64,000 nt of DNA, from positions 32,336,227 through 32,400,226 of the forward strand of contig NC_088873.1 in NCBI RefSeq assembly GCF_032884065.1, read 5' to 3'. The DNA comes from Artemia franciscana. Its lineage: Eukaryota; Arthropoda; Branchiopoda; Anostraca; Artemiidae. The translations under genes and the position numbers were made by a program. Positions within the stretch are counted from its first letter, which is position 1. Each line of letters begins with the position of its first letter. Shown here one piece after another: positions 33,447-45,277 of this stretch. The notes beneath the pieces are model-generated. The model was not told the origin of the DNA, did not search any database, and was given only the letters and a program-made list of their open reading frames with translations.

Positions 33447-33905
33447 TCAAACAGTTCGTGGTAACGAACTGTGGTAAGGAGCGACCCGGCTGAATAGTAA
33501 ACAAAACTCTAAAAAAACGGAATTTTGATGCTAAAAGATACATCAAAAGAATCAAATATTCATGCTGATTCTAAATATATATGTTTCATCAGATTTAAGC
33601 TTTGTCATTAAAAGCTACGAGCCTGAGAAAATTTGCCTTATTTTGGAAAATAGGGGGAAACCCCCCTAAAAGTCAAAGAATCTTAACGAAAATCACACCA
33701 TCGCATTCAGCGTATCAGAGAACCCTATAGCATAAATTTCAAGCTCCTATTTACAAAAATGTGGAATTTCGTATTTTTTGCCAGAAGACAGATCACGGGT
33801 GCGTGTTTATTTGTTGTTTTTTTTTGTTTGTTTTTTTCCAAGGGTCATCATATCGACCAAGTGGTCCTAGAATCTCGCAAGAGGGCTCATTCTAACGGAA
33901 ATGAA
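33447..33905 (+). mobile_element. Fold-back dispersed element, 3'-truncated copy
   Basis: Starts TCAAACAGTTCGTGGTAACG and follows the 42,925 element to ACGGAAATGAAAAGCT, where it joins a piece of the KH-unit intron at the shared bases AAAGCTTCA. Confidence 0.8.
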
Positions 33906-34290
33906 AAGCTTCATTATTACGTAATTTTAAAAAGAGGAAATGAGGATGAATGATTAATTTTGAAAAAAGAATTTTTTTTTCTAAATATCTCCATATCAAA
34001 GTGATACGTCATAAAAAAAGAGAAGACAGTCTCTTTCGTTATGCTCAGCTCAGGGAGATAGAAAATAAGTCAGTTTATTAAAGAAACTGTCATATCGCCT
34101 TTGAATAGCCGCAGACGAGCTAGGTCTAATAATTATTGTTCTTATTTAAAGGCAATAATGGATTTTGGTGTTTCTGACGTCTTATGCCTTCGAAATAAGT
34201 TCGTTTTCATTTTGTTTATAACTTGTCTCATTTTTAGTTTGAAGTTTTCTAAATATCTTCGTATTTACTTAAAAAAGAAAACAAAATTCA
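33906..34290 (+). repeat. Detached fragment of KH-unit intron
   Basis: Matches 25,000-25,370 (and 7,670-7,900 of unit 1), for example GGAAATGAGGATGAATGAT and GAAACTGTCAT. It joins the SGCDTT-family fragment at about 34,290. Confidence 0.8.
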
Positions 34291-34790
34291 CAAAAACATA
34301 AAGTTCACTAGGTCGAAATCCGCTCTGCTGAACGGATTGCCACATGTAGTGAAAATGTCTTGAACTCTATCTTGCGAAAGTTGTAATCGCGTCGTCGTCG
34401 ACTGATTGTCTTCGTGATGTTTCAATGTCTCTGTGGATACGTTGACTACTTGCAGGAAACCATTGCTGATGGCAGCGGAAATCGGTAAGGTAAGAATCCA
34501 AGCTTCAGTTTGTCTCTCATCCATTTGTTCTCCTATTATTCCGGCTGTCGTCTTTGCATCCTTGTTCATTGTACATTCCAGTATCTGATCGGACCAGATG
34601 GCAGTGAGCCTGGTGTGAGTTCTCCTCACTGCGAAGTATCCTTTCATGAACTTCCTGTGTACATCACGAAACGTTTGTGGTAAACTTCGTATGTCTGATA
34701 GGTACTGTATGAGACATCTTGTATACTGAGGATGGTCAGCCGCCGTCAAGTATGGCAACATCCGAGCAGTTGCTGTCAAATGCCTGGGCG
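34291..34790 (-). pseudogene. Second, truncated copy of the SGCDTT-family N-terminal part
   Basis: Reads LTATARMLPYLTAADHPQYT, FRDVHRKFMKGYFAVRR, MNKDAKTTAG and CGNPFSRADFDLVNFM, nearly identical to 18,345-18,838. About 180 bp present at 18,839-19,017 (the first codons and start) are missing, and the downstream two thirds of the gene are absent. It cannot produce the family protein. The flank 34,790-35,115 matches 19,018-19,345, showing a DNA-level duplication rather than retroposition. Confidence 0.8.
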
Positions 34791-35115
34791 TAGATATGTT
34801 GCAGCTTTGGCTATTTTTGAAAAAAAACTGTATCTCATTATAAAATGATACGTTAGATTCATAACCAACTTTTGTTCTTGAAACACACATTTCATTTCTG
34901 GAACATGCATTGCATTATTTTTTTAGAGTAAAAACAGGTCAAAAAATATACATCAACTGGTCAGAGGTACAGCATAGATCATGTACCTTTGGCCACTTTG
35001 TGTTGTAATTTCGACTACTTTCATAAATAAGTACAAAAATAAACAGGAACACATTTACTACTTGTTCTCCAGCAAGCATCAACTATTCTAGATTAAATAT
35101 TGACAAATCAATTAC

Positions 35116-36480
35116 AAGCCAACTGCTTGTAAGGCTAAGAGCATTGATATGCAAATTTCAAGAAGTATATGGACATACAGGCTATCAAAAGGAAATATCA
35201 ACAATACCATAGTAATGGCTTATTGTATTAAGTAGGAACTTTCAGTACTTGACAAAAGGAATGTTCAATTGACCAAAAGGCAATGCGTTAATACTACTCT
35301 GCTGTTAGTACTGTCGCTATTACTATTAATACAAATACTTCTACTGTGACTGCTATTACAACTTTGCCTAAGAGTTGAAGGTGAAAAATTCATGTAATTT
35401 GGGGAGAAGGTGAACTGAATCACAATATGATGTCTTTATGCACTTTTCCAAAAGGGCGTAGCAGCAATATCGTAGGAACAGTTTGGTATATGAAGTTGAA
35501 ACTAACAAGTCTTTTTATGGAGGATATTGAACTAAGTAAAAGAAAATATTTACCTCCTAACGCTACTGGCTTAGTGCTTTTACTCATACCACTGCTACTA
35601 TTATTACCACTTTTACTACTACTACTATTGCCACTAAGGCAACTACTGTTAATTCTGCTACCACTGCTGCTGCTACTAAAGCTAAGCGTATTTTAAGGTG
35701 GGAAATATGGTAAACTTTGACACTATTTTGGACCAACTTGAATCACACTATATCCACACAGATTGTCAAGAGTATATATCAGAAATGCTTCAGAAACGGT
35801 TGATGGTTATTAAGTTGAAACTTTCTGCGCTTGTTGAACGTGATGCTATGTGTGAGGTACTATGTGCATACTGCTATTACTACTACAACTATGGCTACTA
35901 CACAAGCTAAGAGTATCAAGGTTAAGCTTTTAAGTAATATTTAGGCCGAGGTTGAACGAAATCTAAACAAACTATGAGCATGTAAATTTTCAAAAAGATG
36001 ACAAATAAATCTCTCAAAAATACTTTATATTATTAGATTAAAAGCTTAAGTGTAATTTAGGCAGATTTTGAACCAGCCAGAAGGAACTATGAGTATACTA
36101 TTAAGACTACCACTACAATTACTGTGACTAATGACGCTAAGGATGTTAAGGTGAAACTTCTAGGGGAGGTTCAATTAAGCAAAAAACCTAAATGCATACA
36201 GGTCTTGTAAAAGGCCATATAAGCAATATAAGGACTGTGCACCTCTACAATAGCTAGGAATACCATTCAAACTTTTAAACGAGCTAGTTTGATTGGAAAT
36301 TAAAAGTTCAAGTGCCCTTTTCAAGAGTCAAAAGACATTGGAGGGCAAGCAACCCTCCTCCCAAGCCCATTCATTCTCCAAATACGTTCAATCCAGACAG
36401 CTATTTTGTTCAGAAGAAAAGAACGGTCGAGTAACTGTGTCTCCAGAGATATTGGGTATGTAAATTCCCCACAATTATGA
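35116..36480. repeat. Diverged tandem repeats with (CTA)n-like runs
   Basis: Units of about 200-250 bp, each with a GAACT-AA-TCAAA landmark, GAAACTTTC and a run of CTACTACTACTA / CTGCTACC. A segment at 36,250-36,480 belongs to the ~250-bp family of 10.9-11.9 kb. 35,120-35,215 repeats 33,340-33,430. Short frames rich in Leu or Tyr come from the triplet runs. Confidence 0.65.
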
Positions 36481-36659
36481 AATCGGCCCATTGTGCTTTA
36501 AAGCTAAATGTTGCTTTAAAACTAAGTCAAAAGGCTGTGTATGTATGGTTGCCAATAAGACACCTAAGAAATTTATCAATTGCAACTGGAGGTATTAAGC
36601 TGGAACTTTCGGAAAAATTTTTCTTTGAAAATGACTATGCCTATAAAAAACAAACAGAA

Positions 36660-37390
36660 ATTAAATCTAAAAAATTTTTCCACAAAATAAATTTTTCAAA
36701 GTAAAGTAAAAGAGCTCCATTAAACCAAAAATGAGCAGAAATTAAGTGAATCAGTATTCCAAGCGTAAAACTACTATAAATCATTAGTCACCATCAATAA
36801 ATAAATGAAACCCAAGACGAGCAGAAACTACTATAAATATCCGAGTCGAACTGAAAAAAGAAGCAAAAATTAGCATCAGTAGGGCTACTATAAATATCCG
36901 AGTCGAACTGAAAAAAGAAGCAAAAATTAGCATCAGTAGGGCTGACAGCCCCTTCTTAAGACCAGAAAATGACTTTAACCCTACAGAAAACAAAATACAT
37001 TGAAATTGTTTTCACTTTTTGACTTTAATAAATAAATAGTTATTAAAGAAAAGGCATTATTAAAAAATTAATAATGGAAATTATTCCATTATTCTAAGGA
37101 AGTAATATCAGTATATGCATATTAAACCAACAATCCATGTTCATATAGTTAAGTACAAATTATATTCTGGTCATGGAGCTTGCCAGCCCTTCTTATGTTA
37201 ATTTTTGCTCTTTTTGAGTTTGATTCGGTTATTTATTGTAATTTCTAATCGAATTGGGTTTCATTTGTTTATTGATTGTGATTTGTGGTATCTTGCGCTC
37301 CAATAGTTGTTTTATTTGTATTTTTGCTCATTTCTGGTGTAATATAGCTCTACTTTTCTTTGAAAAACCTGTTTTATGGAAAAAGTTTTT
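36660..37390. mobile_element. Element with long imperfect inverted arms
   Basis: 36,690-36,960 and 37,180-37,380 are imperfect inverted copies of each other (AATAAATGAAACCCAA on the left; TTGGGTTTCATTTGTTTATT on the right). The left arm contains an exact 57-bp tandem duplication (about 36,830-36,945). No protein remains. It could be a MITE-like element or a decayed Penelope-type end, but I find no hammerhead core in it. Confidence 0.6.
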
Positions 37391-37494
37391 AAAAATAAGT
37401 ATTAAAAACATCATCACCCTGAATCTATCTCAAGCTATACTGTACGCTTGAGCTTTCCTATAAGGAAAAACGAGTTTTTGGAGGTTAGCAGATT

Positions 37495-37655
37495 ATAATC
37501 TACTGCGTTACACTTTGCATTACAGTTGGCTGACTGCGTAAACCGTCAATGCATTTGGTGGCTCTTCTTTTGAAGCCTTCAATGAGCTGGATGTCACTCT
37601 TGTAGAAAGGACCAGCAAGACATGTTCCGAAATCCAGTATTAGCCCTTTCGCTTT
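37495..37655 (-). pseudogene. CR1/L2-type reverse-transcriptase fragment
   Basis: The minus strand reads LILDFGTCLAGPFYKSDIQL, then IEGFKRRATKCIDGLRS. This fits the LEYG...YKSDI..IE..QRRATK..DGL segment of CR1/L2-type elements, the same region seen at about 22,850-22,950. About 50 codons only. Confidence 0.7.
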
Positions 37656-39310
37656 GTTCGTAAAATGTCAAATGAAAGTAGGGATGTACTGATTCCTTTT
37701 TAAGCGTCATCTCTTTTTGATTTTCTAGATATTGCGTGAAAGTTAAGGCAGTAACTTTTAAATTAGAGTAACATTGGATCCTTGTTGGAGTATCAGATAG
37801 AAAAGTAAGGTGTATTAGTCATATTTTAATGAAAAAAAACAATTATGTGACTTATCTTTGTTTTATCCTATAATGAATGTAAAATTCTGATTTAGGTACT
37901 TTTCATTATCTTGGAAAGGGATTAGGTTAGGAAAATGAAACTTTCAGTAGGCCTAATGAATCTAGGGCCAAAAACATAGTCTGGGAAGGTATTACCAAGC
38001 TTCCATGTTAGGCTTCTGTTGACTTTTAAGTTTGTCCACTTGACAGGTCTAGACCAATTGAAATTTTTATGAAACAACATTTACCAGTAAAATTCTAGTT
38101 TATTGACTTTTGGCTATCTAAGAAAGGAAATAAGGTTAGGAAAACTTTCAGGGATGGGTCTAAAGGCTTAAGTATATCCCAGGAAGGTACTTCTTAGTAC
38201 CTACCTCCACTCCTTCTCCCTCTAGAGGGTCCTGACCTTTTAAAAATATGTCTGTCATAAAAGTGAAACCTTGCCTAATAGATCTTCTGCTTGAATTGTG
38301 TACAAAAAAATTGTTTTCAGCTTCTCAACCTTGTTGAATCCCAATTTATAATGTTTAAAACCTATACAAATACATTTCCTAAATTGTGAAAAAAAAAAAC
38401 ATTGATATTGCTCAGTATTCTATTCAAATAACAGGAATTACATTTTCAGAACTAAAGGCAAAGATAAAGCAACTTTTAACTGAAAATTAAGGTAAAATAC
38501 TGTTTTGTCAAAATTTTAATAGGTATAGACCTGTCATGTAGGCAAATTTATAAAAGTGAACATTGTAAAATAGATCTTCTGATTAAATAAAGTACAACAA
38601 AATTGTTTTCAGCTTCACAGCTTTTCCCAGTATCAATTGAGGCTATAAGGTTTTAAATATAAATATTTTCAGTAGAGTTCAAAAACCTGGGCACCTACAA
38701 TAAAGATCACCATACACCTACAATAAAAAGCAAAGCAAGTATAAGTGCATCAAGGTAAATAAGCAGTCACATAATAGCAAGCTGGTGTACAACCACAAGC
38801 ATGAGAGCAAGGCATCACATGATGCTATATCCTTCTTCAGCCATTTTTAAAAAGATAAGCACCTTTTACTTCTAGGTAGAGAGGTCCTAGACTCCCTCCA
38901 GTAATTACCATGACTTGGCAAATTATGACTCACTACAGGACACAAAAGAACAGCACACTGGGAGACACTAGGCTTAATCCCATCAGCTGCCAGTGGGTTT
39001 TGGCCAAACAACACTAGACACAAATGTCACATTGTCACTTTGTTATTCTTTATAGGTTTAGTTTCTCTGGTGGCTTCACCACTGTGCCAGATCTTACAAC
39101 CTAAGGAGCTGTGGCTTGTGGTCTGGCAAGCAAGGCTCTGCTGCTGGAATTGGGCTAGATGGTTCACCTGCTGGCAGGCAGGGCTCTGCTACTGTAAAAA
39201 ATGGCTCTTGTCATCTAGCTTCCCAAGCCCTTCAAAGACATCATGAGTCTTCGATTTGTCAGAAGTGTCAAGTTACTTCTGTTGAATAATGAATGCAGAC
39301 ATAGGAAATC
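37656..39310. other. Dispersed-repeat remnants, no gene
   Basis: Contains two copies of the repeat also seen at 28,470 (about 37,915-38,010 and 38,125-38,245), and repeated GATCTTCTG-A...TTGTTTTCAGCTTC segments at about 38,280 and 38,572. 39,040-39,230 has an open 68-codon frame with an internal repeat (GGCTCTGCTGCTGGAATTGG-like) and no domain. Confidence 0.5.
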
Positions 39311-39313
39311 TGA

Positions 39314-39580
39314 TTGTCAGTTGTTACACATTTTAAAAACATAGCAGGAGTCTACAAAAAAGTCACTAATCTGCTCACCAGTATCAGTTCCCCATGGCAA
39401 CAAGTTGCCTGTGACATATTCACCTGGCATGGAGCCAGTTACCTCTTAGTGGTGGACTACCATAGCCACTTTTTCAAAACTGATCTGTTGTGTGATTTTA
39501 ACATCAGCAGAAGTCATTTTGCTACATCTCTTTCCTTTTTCTTGATGAATTTTTGGAAACAATCCAACATCATCCTGTAA
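39314..39580 (+). pseudogene. Gypsy-type integrase fragment
   Basis: Open 88 codons. It contains SPWQQVACDIFTWHGASYLL, then VVDYHSHFF, matching the start of the integrase catalytic core in Ty3/Gypsy LTR retrotransposons: the Trp, the first catalytic Asp in CDIF, then LLVVDY. The second Asp and the Glu are not found downstream and no LTR is visible, so it is a small relic. Confidence 0.65.
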
Positions 39581-39812
39581 GCTTGTCATTATGGGTAACA
39601 TCAAATTTTATTTATGTGACTAATGGTCATTGTTTTCTATGGATTTTCTTTCAGATGTGCTTGTGAAGCATTGTATTATGGACGCATTCCAACTCATGTA
39701 ACTGACACTACTGCTTCTTTGTTTGCTAATCTTTTTTTCTTCATTAACATTAATGCAGAATTCTATATTTCTATAGGCCTACTGTTGAGTGATACCTTGG
39801 ATGATTTTGCTG

Positions 39813-42057
39813 TTTTTATGGCACTTGATATCTACCAAGTGACATGTAGCAATTGCAAATTCTGTTGGTTTGTCTGTCCTGGTTTTGCTACTTTAGGCAC
39901 TTCCAGATAAGCTAGGACAATGAAATTTGTCAGTCGTATCAGAAACCAGACCAGATTATATTAGAAATTGTCCTTTTCCCGATTCGACCATCTGCGGTGG
40001 AGTGGGGGGATAGTTAAATTGGAAAAATTAGAAAAAATGAGGTATTTTTAACTTACGAGCAGGTGATTTTATCTTATGAAATTTGATGTTTGGAAGGATA
40101 TCGTGTCTCAGAGCTCTTATTTTAAATCTCGACCAGATCCAGTGATATTGTGGGGAGTTGGGGGGGGAGGAAACCTAAAATCTTGGAAAACGGTTAGAGT
40201 GGAGGGATCAGGACGAAACTTGGTCGGAAAAATCATCACAAGTCCTAGATACGTGATTGACATAACCAGAACGGATCCGCTCTCTTTGGGGGAGTTGGGG
40301 CGGAGGGTTAATTCTGAAAAATTAGGAAAAAATGAGCTGTTTTTAACTTACAAAGGAGTGATCGGATCTTAATGAAATTTGATGTTTGGAAGCATATCGT
40401 GTTTAAGAGCTCTTATTTTAAATCCCGACTGGATCCGGTGACATTGCGGGGAGTTGGGGGGGCCTAAAATCTTGGAAAACGCTTAGAGTGGAGGGATTGA
40501 GATGAAACTTGGTGCAAAAAATAATCACAAGTCCTAGATACGTGATTGACATAACCGGAACGGATCCACTCTTTTAGGGGAGATGGGGGGGGAGGGCTAA
40601 TTTTGAAAAATTAAAAAAAAAGATGTATTTTTAACTCTCGAAGGAGTGATCAGATCTTAATGAAATTTGATATTTGGAAGGATATAGTGTCTCAGAGCTC
40701 TTATTTTAAGTCCTGACCGGATCTGGTGACATTTGGGGGGAGTCAGGAGGAACCTAATATCTTGGAAAACGCTTAGAGTGGAGGGATCGGGATGAAACTT
40801 GCTGGGAAAAATAAGCACAAGCCCTAGATACGTGATTGACATAACCGGAACGGATTCGCTCTCTTTAGGGGAATTGGGGTGGGGGAAGGTTAAGTCTAAA
40901 AAACTAGAAAAAATGAGGCATTTTCAACTAATGAAGGAGTGATCAGATCTTAATGAAATTTCCTATTTAGAAGGACCTCGTAACATAATTCTTTTATTTT
41001 AAATCCGGACCGGATCCAGTGTCATTAGGGGGGGGGATCTTGGAAAATGCTTAAAGTGGATAGATGAGGATGAAACTTGGTGGGAAGAATAAGCACAAGT
41101 CCAAGATGCATGACGGAAATAACCGTACCGGATCCGCACTCTTTAGTTGAGTTTTGTGGGGGGGGGGGGAGGTAATTTGGAAAAATTAAAAAAATGAGGT
41201 ATTTGTAACTTACAAATGGGTGATCAGATCTTAATGAAATTTGATCTTTAGAAGGATCTTGTGCTTTAGAACTCTCATTTCAAATCCTGACCAGATCTGG
41301 TGACATTTGGGGGAGCTGGAGGGGGAAATCTTGGAAAACGGTTAGAGTGGAGAGATCGGGATGAAACTTGATGGGAAGAATAAGCACAACTTGTAGATAT
41401 GTGATGTGTGAGCGGGGGGGGGGTTGTTAATTTGGAAAAATTAGAAAAATTGACGCATTTTTACTTAAGAACAGGTAATCGGATCTTAATGAAATTTGAT
41501 GTTTAAAAGGAACTCATGTCTCAGAGCTCTTATTTCAAATCCCGACCAGATCTGTAGACATTGGAGGGAGTGGAAGGGGGAAATTGGAAATCTTGAAAAA
41601 CGCTTATAAATTTTATAGATACTTGATTTACGTAACCGGACTGGATCCGCTCTCTTTGGGGGCGTTAGGGGGTGGGGTTCAGTGCTTTGGTGAGTTTGGT
41701 GCTTCTGGACGTACTAGGACGATGAAAATCGGTAGGTGTGTCAGGGAGCTGCACAAATTGACTTGATAAAGTCGTTTTCCCCGATTCGACCATCTGGGGG
41801 GCTGAATGGAGAGGAGAAATTAGAAAAATTGAGCTATTTTTAACTTACAAGTGGGTGATCGGATCTAGATGAATTTTGATATTTAGAAGGACCTCGTGAC
41901 TCAGAGCACTTATTTTAAATCCCGACCGACATTAAGCTTCTGATTTTCCTCTTAAAGCATTCTATTGATTCTTAGAATTTTGCCAGAGCTCATGCTATAT
42001 GAGCTCTTGGCTCTTCCGACCTCGTCACAAGTGCCATATGAGCTCTTAGCTCTTGTT
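39813..42057 (+). mobile_element. Tandem-repeat-bearing element, copy 1
   Basis: Shares both ends with 58,233-62,784. The start is TTTTTATGGCACTTG and the end GCCATATGAGCTCTTAGC, then TCTTGTT. TATGGCACTTG near the start and CAAGTGCCATA near the end are 11-bp subterminal inverted repeats. Between them lie about seven head-to-tail ~290-bp units with landmarks GATCTTAATGAAATTTGAT, GTCTCAGAGCTCTTATTTTA, a G-rich run, GGGATGAAACTTGG and GATTGACATAACCGGA. No protein. The layout resembles Helentron-associated (DINE-like) elements, which is inference. Confidence 0.75.
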
Positions 42058-42924
42058 TTCAGATATCGATTTTCTGATTAATTGCCTAGGAAGAGCCAAA
42101 GGATTGGTCTTCATCCAAATTTAATAATAAGGTGTTGGCTCTTCTAAAGTCATGGGTGGGAAATTATTCTTGGAATATTTTTGAAAATGAATCTGATCTT
42201 GAAACTCTATTTAATTTATTTTAAGATCTAAGTTGTTTTTTTATCATACAAAATTTTCTGAAACTTGTAAAGATAGTGCTTCCACTATGTCGGATTTTTC
42301 TAACATTACATATTTTTGGTCCTAGTGTCAGAAAAAAAGAATAATCATGTCAGACTTTGGAACTTTGTTGGATTTCTGGTAAAAATGGATATTTCTCTGA
42401 TTTTTCATTGTTCTAGATTTTCATTTTTTTCTAATCGTTCTTTGACTGTTCTCCTAGTGATTAAAAAACTGCTACTAGTTTAAGTCAAGCAAAACATTTG
42501 AAGATTTGCATATGTGTGTTTGCTGTTGCTGCCACTTTGGGATCTAATCTATGGAAAGTTTAGGTGAGACTTTTTGTCAGCATAAGACTAGAGAACAAAG
42601 ATCAAATAACTTGGCTTGTTATGGTCAACTAAGTACATGAGAGCTAGACTACTATGGTTACTCATAGTGTTGAAAAATCTGAAGAAACTGCCCACCAAAA
42701 AGAGGTAATCAATTTGGGTCTGGGCCTACTAAAATTGCAATGTTTACTATTTCATTCTGCAACAATCTTTCACAGCAATTTGAAAACACTGGCACTGGTT
42801 ATAATGAACTCTGCCAGGGTAACTAACTTTATGACCAGATGACTTTACAGGACTTTACTGACTGTCAAATTGTTTTTATAGTCACAAACTTTGGTGGATA
42901 TGCGCCCAAGGTAAAGGTGGCATT
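42058..42924. other. No recognisable gene
   Basis: AT-rich unique-looking sequence. Short frames (up to 62 codons) show no domain. Confidence 0.4.
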
Positions 42925-44656
42925 TGAATCAAACAGTTCATGGTAACGAACTGTAGTAAGGAGCGACCCGGCTCAATAGTAAACAAAACTCTAAAAACCG
43001 GAATTTCGATGCTAAAAGATATATCAAAAGAATCGGATTTTTATGCTGATTTTAAATATATAAGTTTCATCAAATTTAGTCTTTGTAATCAAAAGTTACG
43101 AGCCTGAGAAAATTTGCCTTATTTTGGAAAATAGGGGGTAACACCCCCTAAAAGTCATAGGATCTTAACGAAAATCACACCATCGCATTCAGCGTATCAG
43201 AGAAGCCTATAGAAAAAATTTCAAGGTCCAATCTACAAAAATGTGGAATTTCGTATTTTTTTTTGCCAGAAGACAAATCATGGGTGCGTGTTTATTTGTT
43301 GTTTTTTTTTTTTTTTTTCCAGGGGTCATTGTATCGACCAAGTGGTCCTAGAGTGTTGCGAGAGGGTTCATTCTAACGGAAATGAAAAGTTCTAGTGCCC
43401 TTTTTAAGTGACCAAAAAATTGGAGGGCACCTAGGCCCCCTCCCACGCTCATTTTTCTCCCAAAGTGAACGGATCAAAATTTTGAGATAGCCATTTTGTT
43501 CCGCATAGTCGAAAACCATAATAACTATGTCTTTGGGGATGACTTACCCCCCACAGTCCCTGGGGGAGGGGCTGCAAGTTACAAACTTTGACCAATGTTT
43601 ACATACAGTAATGGTTACTGGGAAGGGTACCGACGTTATCAGGGGGATTTTTTTGGTTTGGTTGTGGGGTTCAGGGGAGGGGGCTATATGGGAGGATCTT
43701 TCCTTGGAGGAATATTTCATGGGGGAAGAGAAATTCAATGAAAAGGGCGCAGGACTTTCTAGCATTACTATAAAAAAAAAAACAATGAAAATATAAACAT
43801 GAAAAAGTTTTTCAATTGAAAGTAAGGAGAAGCATTAAAACTTAAAACGAACAGAGATTATTACGCATATGAGGGGTTCTAAAAATACTTTAGCGTAAAG
43901 AGCGAGGTATTTAGGAGGAGATAAATACTTCGCTCTTTATGCTAGAAAATTTTTAGGTAATTTCAACTATTTATTCTACGGCCTTTCTGATTCAGGGGTC
44001 ATTCTTAAAGAATTGGGACAAAATAAGATTTAGTGTGAAGAGCGAGGTATTAACGAGGGGACCAACCCCCTCATATATATAATCAAAAATATAAGAATAT
44101 AAAAGTTTGTTACGTAAGTTAATTCTTAAGTTACGTATTTTTTTTACTAATAAAAACGTTCGTTAAAAATTAAAAGATCTAGTTGCCTTTTTAAGTAACC
44201 GAAAAATTGGAGGGCAACTAGGCCTCCTTCCCCACCCCTTATTTCTCAAAATCGTCTGATCAAAACTAAGAGAAAGCCATTTAGCCAAAAAAAGAATTAA
44301 TATGCAAATTTCATTTTAATAATTTATGTACGGAGAGCCAAAATCAGACATGCATTAATTCAAAAACTTTCGGAAATTAAATAAAAAAAACAAGTTTTTT
44401 GAAATGAAAGTAAGGAGCGACATTAAAACTTAAAACGAACAGAAGTTACTCCGTATATGAAAGGGGCTTTTCCTCCTCGACACCCCGCTCCTTGCGCTAA
44501 AGTTTGAGCCCTCCAACAATAAAAAACTTTAGCGTAAGGAGCGGGGTGTCGAGGAGGAAAAGCCCCTTTCATATACGGAGTAATTTCTTTTCGTTTTAAG
44601 TTTTAATGTCGCTCCTTACTTTCATTTCAAAAAACTTGTTTTTTTTTATTTAATAA
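42925..44656 (+). mobile_element. Fold-back dispersed element, full-length reference copy
   Basis: About 1.73 kb. It begins TCAAACAGTTCATGGTAACG, where CAGTTCRT/AYGAACTG forms a small hairpin. It includes the ~250-bp block (43,370-43,580) shared with the tandem arrays, an internal fold-back (43,800-44,130) and a terminal hairpin (44,375-44,655) with ~130-bp nearly perfect arms. No transposase or other ORF is supported; the 89-codon frame at 43,527 lacks a domain. Other copies are at 3,244-4,745 (reverse), 33,447-33,905 and 52,494-53,060. Confidence 0.75.
44375..44655. repeat. Terminal hairpin of the fold-back element
   Basis: Arms of about 130 bp holding GAAAGTAAGGAGCGACATT and its complement, with TCCTCCTCGACACCCCGCTC mirrored by its complement around a short A/C-rich loop near 44,515. 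Confidence 0.9.
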
Positions 44657-45277
44657 GAATATAAAACAACTATACTATTGCTCTATAATATTCTGCACAA
44701 TCCATCTATACTTTTCATGAATGCACCTCAAAAGTTTTTTTGTTTAGTTGGTTAGAATAATTCTTAAGTATCAGGTATTTTTCACTGAGTGCTATTTTGT
44801 AATAGTTGAGCTCTGGTAAACGAATCGCCATGGAAATGAGAAAAGAATTCCCGCCTTTTTAACAGTGAAAAGGGCTTTGATAAGATATAGGTTATCTTAG
44901 CTATGCTTTTTTGGGGTGACAAGTTTGGTGGTTTAAGTTTTTAAAGAACCAAACATTTCAGTATCCTATTGCTCCCTTAATTTTTGGCTTGTTCCAACTA
45001 AATAATAACTGTATTTATTTTACAAGATGTGTTACATTAAAGTAGCAAAAATATATACTGCATTGATCAGGTTTCATCTGATCATGTAGAATGGAAAAAA
45101 ATCATATAGATGATTTCTATATATCATTCTGCTATGTACTTTCATGGATAAAATCATACAAATGGCTTTTTTTCTTAGTATAAAAATGGGGCAATAAAAT
45201 GCCTTCTATCAAACTTTTTTGTGCATCATCTACAGTAGATTTCAGTAATAAGGTAGGTATTATAATTACTTTAGCAT
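44657..45277. other. No recognisable gene
   Basis: AT-rich; contains a small inverted repeat around ATCATATAGATGATTTCTATATATCAT-like sequence (about 45,110-45,130). Nothing coding. Confidence 0.4.

Noticed and set aside
36660..37390. Third Penelope-like element, because of the inverted-arm layout
   Set aside because: No CUGANGA/GAAA core and no GIY-YIG or tail sequence between the arms.
42925..44656. Helitron identity for the fold-back family (starts with TC after A in several copies)
   Set aside because: No CTRR end or conserved 3' hairpin in Helitron position; the long terminal fold-back fits another class better.
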